Below are positions 58,764 through 64,000 of a stretch of DNA of 64,000 bases, one piece after another. Each line of letters opens with the position of its first letter. Positions within the stretch are counted from its first letter, which is position 1. The notes beneath the pieces were generated by a model. It did not search any database, was not told where the DNA came from, and worked only from the letters and a program-made list of their open reading frames with translations. The DNA lies in NCBI GenBank assembly GCA_028280845.1, contig JANQKZ010000036.1:28542-92541 (forward strand), read 5' to 3'. Position numbers and translations under genes: made by a program. The DNA is from Opitutales bacterium (lineage in GTDB: Bacteria > Verrucomicrobiota > Verrucomicrobiia > Opitutales > JABSRG01).

Positions 58764-59447
58764 CTAGTAGATAAACGGGATAAATTTCTTCGTAACCCTC
58801 GAATATTTCCCGAACTCATCTTTGTACTTCCTGCTGAGGTGTCTATCAAGTCTTGGGATTTCATATGTCACAAAATAGACAAACATCCCCATGGATATGC
58901 CGATGCAGATAGTGTTTTGAGTGATTATGGCCAAGCCCAGGTAGGCGATTGCATCACCGAAGTAGTTGATGTGCATGGAATACCTGAACAGTCCGGAGGT
59001 GTATAGTCTTCCTTGGTTACCTGTATCTTTTTTCCAGATGTATCTTTGGGAGTCGGCCAGCATGTTGATACAGGATCCAGCGATAAATACAGAAATCCCC
59101 AGAATGTCGATTGCTCCGAATGGTTGCAAGGCACCGGCTGCACTCATGCTGAAATAATAGAACATCATGAAGAACAGAATGCTTACAAGTATACTTTCCC
59201 CCCAACTAATCTTTCTTTGTACGAATACAAACAGGGCTATAGCGAATCTGATGCAGTACAGGATGCAGCAGGCAAACATACTTATCTGGCGATGAATATC
59301 TCCTTTGATATTCTCGCTGCTTGCGATCCAAAACGAACCCGTAAAATCCCCCACCGAAATAGCCCCGAATAGAGTGCCCAGTAAAACACCAAATAGCATG
59401 AGCATTTTTTCCGGGATAGACTTTGAGTGCTCATCTAGGAAGATCAT
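58764..59447 (-). CDS. Integral-membrane isoprenylcysteine methyltransferase/DUF1295-like protein
   Basis: 227 residues with about six hydrophobic segments. The C-terminal half carries the family signature: GRLYTSGLFRYSMHINYFGD, then AIAYLGLAIIT and DRHLSRKYKDEFGKYSRVTK, as in ICMT, DUF1295 and steroid 5-alpha-reductase-like proteins. In the canonical form the sequence is RHPNYFGE; here it is MHINYFGD, so the metal- or cofactor-binding His is kept. Function is likely methyl transfer or reduction of a membrane-bound lipid. Its start is preceded by the S1 repeat. Confidence 0.78.
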   Translation of the reverse strand: MIFLDEHSKSIPEKMLMLFGVLLGTLFGAISVGDFTGSFWIASSENIKGDIHRQISMFACCILYCIRFAIALFVFVQRKISWGESILVSILFFMMFYYFSMSAAGALQPFGAIDILGISVFIAGSCINMLADSQRYIWKKDTGNQGRLYTSGLFRYSMHINYFGDAIAYLGLAIITQNTICIGISMGMFVYFVTYEIPRLDRHLSRKYKDEFGKYSRVTKKFIPFIY

Positions 59448-59477
59448 ATTATTCTTTTAGGGCTGCTGGTTTTTAGC

Positions 59478-59565
59478 CGGCCGACCCGGCTGCTCCCGAC
59501 ACGGCGTAGCTTTAGCAAAGACGGTCAGCAGCGGGAATGACTGGCCACCTTACCCCCATCTGCCT
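59478..59565 (-). repeat. Conserved repeat S1 (attC-like, with CTGCT...AGCAG arms)
   Basis: The core GCTGCT (59489-59494) to AGCAGC (59527-59532) encloses CCGACACGGCGTAGC and TTTAGC and forms a long imperfect hairpin with bulges. The same core occurs at 61791-61835 and 62508-62551. Flanking GACTGGCCACCTTACC (59539-59554) also matches the copy at 62557. The 132-base gap (59448-59579) holds only this. Confidence 0.7.
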
Positions 59566-59579
59566 GTCGGCCCATTCAT

Positions 59580-59873
59580 TTAATCGAAAAATTGTTCAAT
59601 GTCCTGAGCTCCATGCAGAATCCTGACTATCTGAATCTCTGTCGCTTCACGGAAAAAGAAGATTATTCTGTTTTTACAGGCAACGCTCAGCAGGCCAGGC
59701 ATTAATTCGTCTCTTTTCCTACCTACTGCATCATATTTAGCGATGTCATTACACTTCTCGTAGAGTCGATCAATAAACTGGTCTGCCTTCTCTATATTAT
59801 CAGAGGCAATGTAATCCCAATGTCCTTCAAGGTCTCGAATCGCCTCACGCGAGATTACCAGATCCTTAGGCAT
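59580..59873 (-). CDS. parE: RelE/ParE-family toxin
   Basis: 97 residues. Motifs: MPKDLVISREAIRDLEGHWDYI, AADQFIDRLYEK-like EKADQFIDRL, VGRKRDELMPGLLSVACKN and IIFFFREATEIQIVRILHGAQD, the usual RelE/ParE compact fold. Its start overlaps the stop of the upstream antitoxin gene by 8 bases. ParE toxins poison DNA gyrase; RelE-type toxins cut mRNA, and the antitoxin type here favours ParE. Toxin-antitoxin modules are the classic stabilisers of large cassette arrays. Confidence 0.86.
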   Translation of the reverse strand: MPKDLVISREAIRDLEGHWDYIASDNIEKADQFIDRLYEKCNDIAKYDAVGRKRDELMPGLLSVACKNRIIFFFREATEIQIVRILHGAQDIEQFFD

Positions 59874-60129
59874 TCAAGTTTTGCCTTCCTTCTTTCTTTA
59901 TTCGGCTCATTAACCCTTTGGACATTTTTTCGGATTCTCCAGTTTTGATCTGTTCGAAGCCCAATTGTAGCTCAGATTTTAGGTTTTCTAACTTTCTCTG
60001 CCTTTCTCCCTCAAATTGATACAAGAGACGCAAAGCGTCCCGAATGACCTCCGAAGAGGACCCGTATAACCCGGTTTCAACCTTTCCCTGCACCCATTTT
60101 TCTAATTCTGGCGTAAGTGAAACATTCAT
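59866..60129 (-). CDS. parD: ParD-family antitoxin
   Basis: 87 residues from the ATG at 60129 (preceded by CAGGG 8-9 bases upstream; a start at 60153 is possible). The N-terminus NVSLTPELEKWVQGKVETG and SSSEVIRDALRLLYQFE is the ribbon-helix-helix of ParD-type antitoxins, and the C-terminal helix (QLGFEQIKTGESEKMSKGLM) would bind the toxin. It overlaps the ParE gene. Likely self-regulating by DNA binding at its own promoter. A candidate attC-like box lies upstream. Confidence 0.87.
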   Translation of the reverse strand: MNVSLTPELEKWVQGKVETGLYGSSSEVIRDALRLLYQFEGERQRKLENLKSELQLGFEQIKTGESEKMSKGLMSRIKKEGRQNLNA

Positions 60130-60185
60130 ACATTTACCCTGAGGTAATAACAAAATTTGTCAATTTTCGTTATTTTTCTCTTTTT

Positions 60186-60234
60186 GACCAACGTAGAAGC
60201 TGGGCGCGAGGCTTGTCCGTGTTGCCTACGCTGG
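60186..60234 (-). repeat. Candidate attC-like element before the ParD gene
   Basis: In gene orientation it begins GCGTAGGCAACACGG, runs through GCGCCCAGCTTCTAC and ends ACGTTGGTC (60186-60194), with CGTAG/CTACG outer arms. It shares AGGCAAC...GCGCC(C/T)AGCTT with the element at 61199-61252. The preceding gene's stop (60226) is inside it. Confidence 0.5.
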
Positions 60235-61194
60235 CTTGATCGGGATTTTTGTTTTAATGGTTTTTGATGAAGTCTTATCCAATGACTTGAAATAGATGAT
60301 TTCCGGATCGCCTTCGTCCAGATTATGGATCACTCCACTGATTGAGAATTTTTTCTTTTCCAGGAGCCTCTGCATCCTGAGGTTAGATAGGTTGGTGGAG
60401 GTAAATAGCTTATCCTTCGCGCATAACGGTTCTACGTGGTCGATCAGCTTTCCCCCGATTCCCTTTCCGCGAAAGTCCTCCTTGATGTAGAGCAGGTCGA
60501 TCCAGCCCTGAGAATAAAAAGTGTAGTTCAGGACAATGTATCCGACTATTTCATGATTAAGGGCGACGACGTGGCATTCGTCTTTGTCGATGGCGCTCGA
60601 AATGAGATCCCTTCTGCCCTCCTGATTCGCTTTGGCGATAAGGTCGATTTCAATCAATCGAGGCAGGTCATCTGTTTTTGCCTTGCGGATTAACATATCG
60701 TTTTTTTCTCCAACATCAACGTGAGACGCGGCGACTTGTCGCCGTTGTCTCGACTGCCTTGTAGCCTGAATTATCTTCAAAAGTCCCTCAGGATACAGCA
60801 AAGACTGCTCCTCGGCAATCTTCTCAAATTCTACCCATTCGAAAGTTTTCTTTTTGCCGTCTTCCTCCTCAACCTCGCGAATACTGAAATCGAGGTCAGA
60901 ATCGTTTAATGGACTAACTTCGTAGACGTAAGATATCTCATGTTCCGTCATTCCGTTGATCGAGTGAAAACTCTCAAATGAGTCGATTAGGTCAGCGTTT
61001 AATAGCTCCCAACCGAACTCTTCTTTCATCTCACGCTTTAAAGCTTCGAAACTCGACTCTCCGAAGAGGAGGCCGCCGCCAGGAGGGATATACCAAATTT
61101 TCCCATCCCTTTCGTTCTTCACCACATGAACCAATATTCTCTCATCCCGGATGAAGACGGCCGCCGCACGAATTCTGATAGTATTTGTATTCAT
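60226..61194 (-). CDS. NUDIX hydrolase fused to GNAT acetyltransferase
   Basis: 322 residues in one frame. The N-terminal half (about 1-140) is a NUDIX domain: IRAAAVFIRDERILVHVVKN, YIPPGGGLLFGESSFEALKREM then EEFGWE, which holds the NUDIX box. The C-terminal half (from about 165) is a GNAT domain beginning at an internal Met (MLIRKAKTDDLPRLIEIDLI), with LLYIKEDFRGKGIGGKLIDH as the acetyl-CoA-binding motif and STNLSNLRMQRLLEKKKF. The linker RQSRQRRQVAASHVDVGEKND is encoded by an attC-like palindrome followed by GGAG and this ATG. It is probably two cassettes whose junction lost its stop, or two separate products. Confidence 0.8.
   Translation of the reverse strand: MNTNTIRIRAAAVFIRDERILVHVVKNERDGKIWYIPPGGGLLFGESSFEALKREMKEEFGWELLNADLIDSFESFHSINGMTEHEISYVYEVSPLNDSDLDFSIREVEEEDGKKKTFEWVEFEKIAEEQSLLYPEGLLKIIQATRQSRQRRQVAASHVDVGEKNDMLIRKAKTDDLPRLIEIDLIAKANQEGRRDLISSAIDKDECHVVALNHEIVGYIVLNYTFYSQGWIDLLYIKEDFRGKGIGGKLIDHVEPLCAKDKLFTSTNLSNLRMQRLLEKKKFSISGVIHNLDEGDPEIIYFKSLDKTSSKTIKTKIPIKPA
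60714..60751 (-). repeat. attC-like hairpin inside the NUDIX-GNAT reading frame
   Basis: Arms GAGAC+CGGCGAC (60723-60727, 60729-60735) and GTCGCCG+GTCTC (60738-60744, 60747-60751) pair perfectly except for unpaired extra bases, as in attC hairpins. In gene orientation it ends ACGTTGATG (60714-60722). Confidence 0.6.
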
Positions 61195-61198
61195 TTTC

Positions 61199-61252
61199 TG
61201 GCTAAAGCTAGGCGCAGGCGACGGGAGTGTCAGCCCTCGTTGCCTGGCACGT
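61199..61252 (-). repeat. Candidate attC-like element between GNAT and NUDIX-GNAT genes
   Basis: In gene orientation the arms AGGC, ACG and GGG pair with CCC, CGT and GCCT around CTGACAC, giving an imperfect stem with bulges. The element shares its right part (GCGCCTAGCTT) with the one at 60186. The GNAT stop (61230) lies in it. Confidence 0.5.
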
Positions 61253-61742
61253 TTGGTTGGGGTAGTAGTTTTATATATCTGTCCGCCTTGCGTATGCCGC
61301 TATGAATCGATTCCTCCATCACGTTCTGCTCTTCGACGACAAATCCTAATTTCTTCAGCAAATTTGAAGAAGCTATGTTTTCTTGCAGTGGACTGGACTG
61401 AATCTCAGTAAAACCGGCTGATATAGCGTGATCAATCGCTAGCTTACAGGCACGAGTAGCAATTCCTTTTCTTTGGAATTCAGGGAGTATCGAAAAGCCC
61501 AATACCGCTCTTTTCTCGGAGATCGCGTTCACGACCAAGATGCCGACGCTTTTTCCAGACATCGTAACTATCGCGTTCAGATTTCGTTTGTTCTGATTGG
61601 CGGCGATTAGCCCATGAGTCGTATTCTCAGCATCCTCGATCCCGTAAGGGAATGGAATCCTGTTCAGGAAACGGGCGACCTTCCAATCGCCGTAGAGTGA
61701 AGCGATGAAATCGATGTCAGTTTCTGAGACAGGTCTGATCAT
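61230..61742 (-). CDS. GNAT-family N-acetyltransferase
   Basis: 170 residues from the ATG at 61742. A frame start at TTG 61757 lies inside the preceding palindrome and is rejected. Motifs: IRPVSETDIDFIASLYGDW, AVLGFSILPEFQRKGIATRAC (acetyl-CoA pyrophosphate-binding loop) and NIASSNLLKKLGFVVEEQ. This is the RimJ/RimL-like type of GNAT. The target amine is unknown. Common cassette cargo. Confidence 0.85.
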   Translation of the reverse strand: MIRPVSETDIDFIASLYGDWKVARFLNRIPFPYGIEDAENTTHGLIAANQNKRNLNAIVTMSGKSVGILVVNAISEKRAVLGFSILPEFQRKGIATRACKLAIDHAISAGFTEIQSSPLQENIASSNLLKKLGFVVEEQNVMEESIHSGIRKADRYIKLLPQPNVPGNEG

Positions 61743-61751
61743 TATTTCATT

Positions 61752-61840
61752 CCCCAACGTCGAGCTGTCGCGACGGTGACAGGCGGCTCGCCTGCTCTCG
61801 ACACGGCGTAGCTTTGGCGAAGGCGGTCAGCAAGGTGGAT
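61752..61840 (-). repeat. Conserved repeat S2 with adjoining attC-like hairpin
   Basis: The core CTGCTCTCGACACGGCG (61792-61808) through GGTCAGCA (61825-61832) is the second copy of the S repeat. Beside it, in gene orientation, CTGTC/GACAG and GAG/CTC arms form a hairpin that ends ACGTTGGGG (61752-61760) 10 bases before the GNAT start. Confidence 0.68.
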
Positions 61841-61875
61841 GCGCGGCAGCGTCACGACCAGCGGCTTGTTCGAGC

Positions 61876-62181
61876 TTAATCGCTTTTGGTTATCCTCGTA
61901 AATTGGAAATCCCTTTCCGCTCGCTCCACATGGATGATGATCACCTTATCTCCTTCCAACCGATAAAATACATAGACTGGTTGAATTGAAAGTCCTCGAT
62001 AGGGAGTAGATTTTAGTTCATTTGAAATATTTCCCATCAACGGTGTGACTTCCAAAAGATCCACTTTTTCAAATACTGTTCTGATTACCTTTTTGGCCGC
62101 TTCCGGGTTGTCGAGGGCGATGTAATCTCCAATCTCATCCAGGCTCCAAAGGGCAGGTTCAGTCCAGATTACTTCAGCCAT
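61876..62181 (-). CDS. RelE/ParE-family toxin (second module)
   Basis: 101 residues. Motifs: MAEVIWTEPALWSLDEIGDYI, PEAAKKVIRTVFEKVDLL, PYRGLSIQPVYVFYRLEGDKVI and IIHVERAERDFQ. The YVFYRxEGDKVxIxHV pattern is typical of ParE/RelE toxins. Its start overlaps the upstream antitoxin gene by 13 bases. It differs clearly from the toxin at 59580, so it is an independent module. Confidence 0.86.
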   Translation of the reverse strand: MAEVIWTEPALWSLDEIGDYIALDNPEAAKKVIRTVFEKVDLLEVTPLMGNISNELKSTPYRGLSIQPVYVFYRLEGDKVIIIHVERAERDFQFTRITKSD

Positions 62182-62426
62182 CGAGCCATTTTCTCCTTTG
62201 CTTCTTTGTGGTGAATGACTCGACCCTCGGCGAAGGCTTTTTCGCCCCGGGCCAAACCTTCCAGGGTTTTCATTCTTTTTTCTAGAGCTTCAAAGGAATC
62301 TACATCGACCAAATAGGCTGCGGGTTTTCCATGTTCGGTGATCAATACCGGCGATTTCGTATCTTTTAGCTCACCAATGATTTCCGTTGCTCTTCTTTTC
62401 AGGGAAGTAACCAGTTCCGTCTTCAT
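62169..62426 (-). CDS. Phd/YefM-family antitoxin
   Basis: 85 residues. The start MKTELVTSLKRRATEIIGELK with SPVLITEHGKPAAYLVDVDSFEAL is the Phd/YefM N-terminal DNA-binding fold, and the C-terminal helix (KAFAEGRVIHHKEAKEKMARWL) contacts the toxin. It precedes and overlaps the RelE/ParE gene in the normal antitoxin-first order. Directly upstream are two TAAAGTATCACT-like repeats (around 62429-62448), which may be its operator. Confidence 0.87.
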   Translation of the reverse strand: MKTELVTSLKRRATEIIGELKDTKSPVLITEHGKPAAYLVDVDSFEALEKRMKTLEGLARGEKAFAEGRVIHHKEAKEKMARWLK

Positions 62427-62474
62427 GAGTGATACTTTAGTGATACTTTGGCTTATTTCAATTTCTTTCCACGA

Positions 62475-62580
62475 GCGGTTAGCCTGGGCGCGGTGCTTGG
62501 CGCCCCGGCTGCTCTCGACACAGCGTAGCTTTAGCGATGACGGTCAGCAGCGGGGTTGACTGGTCACATTGCCTCCACCT
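62475..62580 (-). repeat. Conserved repeat S3 with adjoining palindrome
   Basis: GCTGCT (62508-62513) to AGCAGC (62546-62551) around CTCGACACAGCGTAGCTTTAGC is the third S copy, followed by GTTGACTGGTCACATTGCC as in S1. Beside it GGGCGC/GCGCCC arms (62485-62506) and GGTTAGCC (62477-62484). Confidence 0.7.
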
Positions 62581-62862
62581 GCTTCCATGAGAAGGCGTTT
62601 CAAGGTTAAAGTTCAAAATTTCAATTTTGTGGATTTGCTGTTGAAGGTCGAGGTTGAAGGATTCCCTGTGTCTTGCTTCCATACGCACTCTTTGTGTTGG
62701 GCTTACCGGGCCCGGTGCTTGTGGGAGTCCTGCCTCCGATACTGCCTACTTGTTATCGCATTGACCGTTAAGGGTGAGTGGGTAAGACTTCATGCTTCAG
62801 GTGGAACGCAGTTATCTGGACGGGACATTTGGGAAAATTGATTTTGTTCGGATAGCTGCTTC
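62581..62862. other. Non-coding stretch between repeat S3 and the transposase
   Basis: With the S3 repeat this makes a gap of 436 bases (62427-62862) without a gene that I can support. A 90-codon rightward frame here has no recognisable features. It probably includes the non-coding end of the IS110-type element, whose left border I could not define. Confidence 0.5.
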
Positions 62863-63927
62863 CTATGTACGGACCAGAGCAGCAGCCGTGGGGAAGGGTT
62901 CATAGACCGCTTCGGGGTCCTTCCAGATGCGCAACATGACCACAGCTACCTGGCGTGCCGTAGCGACCACGGCCTTGCGTTTGGATACTTTACCACCTCC
63001 TTTAGCGATGCGCTCTCCTTTGTCGCGCAGGGCTGAGGGTGGACCGAAGGCGCCTAACATATATTGGGCGCAGTTGACCAGCAACCGGCGCATCATTGGA
63101 CTGCCAGCTTTGGTGATGCGCAAGGGCTTGTCCGATTCTCCGGACTGGTCGCGCTTGGGCACCAGGCCCAAGAAGGGGCCAACTTGCCTGGCCTTGGTGA
63201 AGCGCTCCGGGGTCCCGATGATCAGGACAAAGGCCAGGGCGGTGATGGGACCCACTCCAGGGATCTGTTGCAGACGGAAGGCCTCCGGGTAGTCCTCCCT
63301 GATCTTCTCTGCCACCTGCTTGTCCAGCCGTTTGAGCTGGTCGGTGAGGTGTTGGATCTGGCACAGCAGGGCCTCGACCATCTGCAGGTCTTCGCCCTGC
63401 ATAAAGTCAAATGCCTTGCGGGCAAAGGCATCGGCGTTCCAACCCGACTGCAGCTGCACACCCAGGCTCTTGAGCATGCCCCGTGTACTGTTGATCAGCT
63501 TGGTGCGTGCTCCCATCAAAGCATCCCTGGACTTTAAAATCACCAGGGCCCGTTGGTGTTGCTCGCTCATGTGACTGATCCCATAGAGCAGCCTCGGATC
63601 AAACCGGCCGATCCGGGCGAGCATCTCCGCGTCGCGCGCATCCGTCTTATTGTCGCTCTCGTAAATCGCTCGTACCTTCCGGGCGTTGGCCACGATCACC
63701 GTGTGGCCCAGCTCCTCCAGCTTGCGGCTCACCCAGGGGGACTGTCCGCCTACCTCCATAATAATCACGGCTCCGGGATATCGTTTGCTCAACTGCACCA
63801 TGTGCTCCACACGGTTGGGTATCTGCTCCTCTCGGGCCACCTCGCCGGCCTGGTTCAGGACGCATACCTCGTGGGTGGTGTCGCCTAAATCCATTCCTAT
63901 CCAAGTCGGGTTCGTTGTCTTTTTCAT
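62863..63927 (-). CDS. IS110-family transposase
   Basis: 354 residues, apparently intact. The N-terminal DEDD (RuvC-like) domain has GMDLGDTTHEVCVLNQAG, AVIIMEVGG and NKTDARDAEMLARI. The C-terminal Transposase_20 domain has QIPGVGPITALAFVLIIG, VGPFLGLVPKRDQSGES, ITKAGSPMMRRLLVNCAQY and the Ser-containing KAGS region. These are the hallmarks of IS110 enzymes, which use a serine and a DEDD site and are guided by a bridge RNA from the element's non-coding end. The GC content is like the flanking chromosome and unlike the cassette array. Confidence 0.93.
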   Translation of the reverse strand: MKKTTNPTWIGMDLGDTTHEVCVLNQAGEVAREEQIPNRVEHMVQLSKRYPGAVIIMEVGGQSPWVSRKLEELGHTVIVANARKVRAIYESDNKTDARDAEMLARIGRFDPRLLYGISHMSEQHQRALVILKSRDALMGARTKLINSTRGMLKSLGVQLQSGWNADAFARKAFDFMQGEDLQMVEALLCQIQHLTDQLKRLDKQVAEKIREDYPEAFRLQQIPGVGPITALAFVLIIGTPERFTKARQVGPFLGLVPKRDQSGESDKPLRITKAGSPMMRRLLVNCAQYMLGAFGPPSALRDKGERIAKGGGKVSKRKAVVATARQVAVVMLRIWKDPEAVYEPFPTAAALVRT

Positions 63928-64000
63928 ACGGCATAGTCTCCTCGGGTCGAGCCGCTTCGGCGACTCTTACCCCCTACGCCTTCTCATTCCTACTTGTTAG
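62863..64000 (-). mobile_element. IS110-family insertion sequence (right part outside window)
   Basis: Contains the transposase gene and at least 73 bases upstream of its start. In gene orientation that upstream stretch has a GAGTCGC/GCGGCTC hairpin with a CGAA loop (63944-63961) and a GAGGAG box before the start. It could be the end of a bridge RNA region, but the element's true ends are not visible. Confidence 0.75.

Noticed and set aside
56647..62580. CRISPR array as explanation of the spaced palindromes
   Set aside because: Repeats are too variable and hundreds of bases apart with genes between; no cas genes are seen.
1..64000. rRNA, tRNA or riboswitch genes
   Set aside because: I scanned the larger gaps and saw no recognisable tRNA cloverleaf, rRNA segment or known riboswitch core; small RNAs cannot be excluded.

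Overview
The window looks like part of the chromosome of a polysaccharide-degrading, probably marine, bacterium, most likely of the Verrucomicrobiota (Opitutae/Puniceicoccales type). This is inferred from gene content only: a large TonB-dependent receptor without a SusD partner, three sulfatases, many secreted beta-propeller, LamG and beta-helix proteins, PhoD-like phosphatases, DUF1080 and ThuA domains, and moderately high GC. No rRNA or tRNA gene was seen, so the placement is not proven.

Positions 1-30,000 hold several transcription units tied together by a recurrent palindrome built from the half-site TTTCAT/ATGAAA (TTTCATGAAA or ATGAAATTTCAT). It lies upstream of an alpha/beta-hydrolase esterase cut by the left edge, a LamG/propeller hydrolase, a divergent enolase-superfamily/PhoD pair, a LacI-type regulator (apparently with an ATT start), a divergent beta-helix/5'-nucleotidase pair, and the large rightward operon. 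The other genes here are a short-chain dehydrogenase, an enolase-superfamily dehydratase, a bicupin and the TonB receptor. A nine-gene leftward operon (28,215-15,621) encodes a beta-helix protein, an exported HpcH-type aldolase, a sodium:solute symporter, a sulfatase without signal peptide, an iron alcohol dehydrogenase, a DapA-family lyase, a four-carbon acid-sugar kinase, a PdxA2-type dehydrogenase and a LamG/propeller hydrolase.

Positions 29,970-53,435 are one co-directional run of 15 genes, mostly a few bases apart or overlapping: three PhoD-like proteins, a beta-helix protein, three copies of a ~660-residue propeller/jelly-roll protein, two sulfatases, two sialidase-like proteins, a 3-hydroxyisobutyrate-dehydrogenase-like enzyme, a VOC protein, a DUF1080 protein, a pectate-lyase-like protein and a BNR_4 protein. 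Three leftward secreted proteins follow (PL14-like lyase, ThuA-like, unknown). Together these describe capture, desulfation and depolymerisation of a sulfated, probably acidic glycan, with dehydratases, dehydrogenases, aldolases and the kinase/PdxA pair taking acid sugars into central metabolism. The concentration of six metallophosphatase-fold proteins is unusual.

Positions 56,650-62,600 are different in character: small leftward genes, more AT-rich, including two toxin-antitoxin pairs, two NUDIX domains, two GNAT domains, a VOC protein and a small methyltransferase-like membrane protein, separated by imperfect palindromes. Several of these end, in gene orientation, in ACGTT-type boxes like integron attC core sites. 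I read this as an integron-like cassette array with no integrase in view. An IS110-family transposase lies at the right edge.
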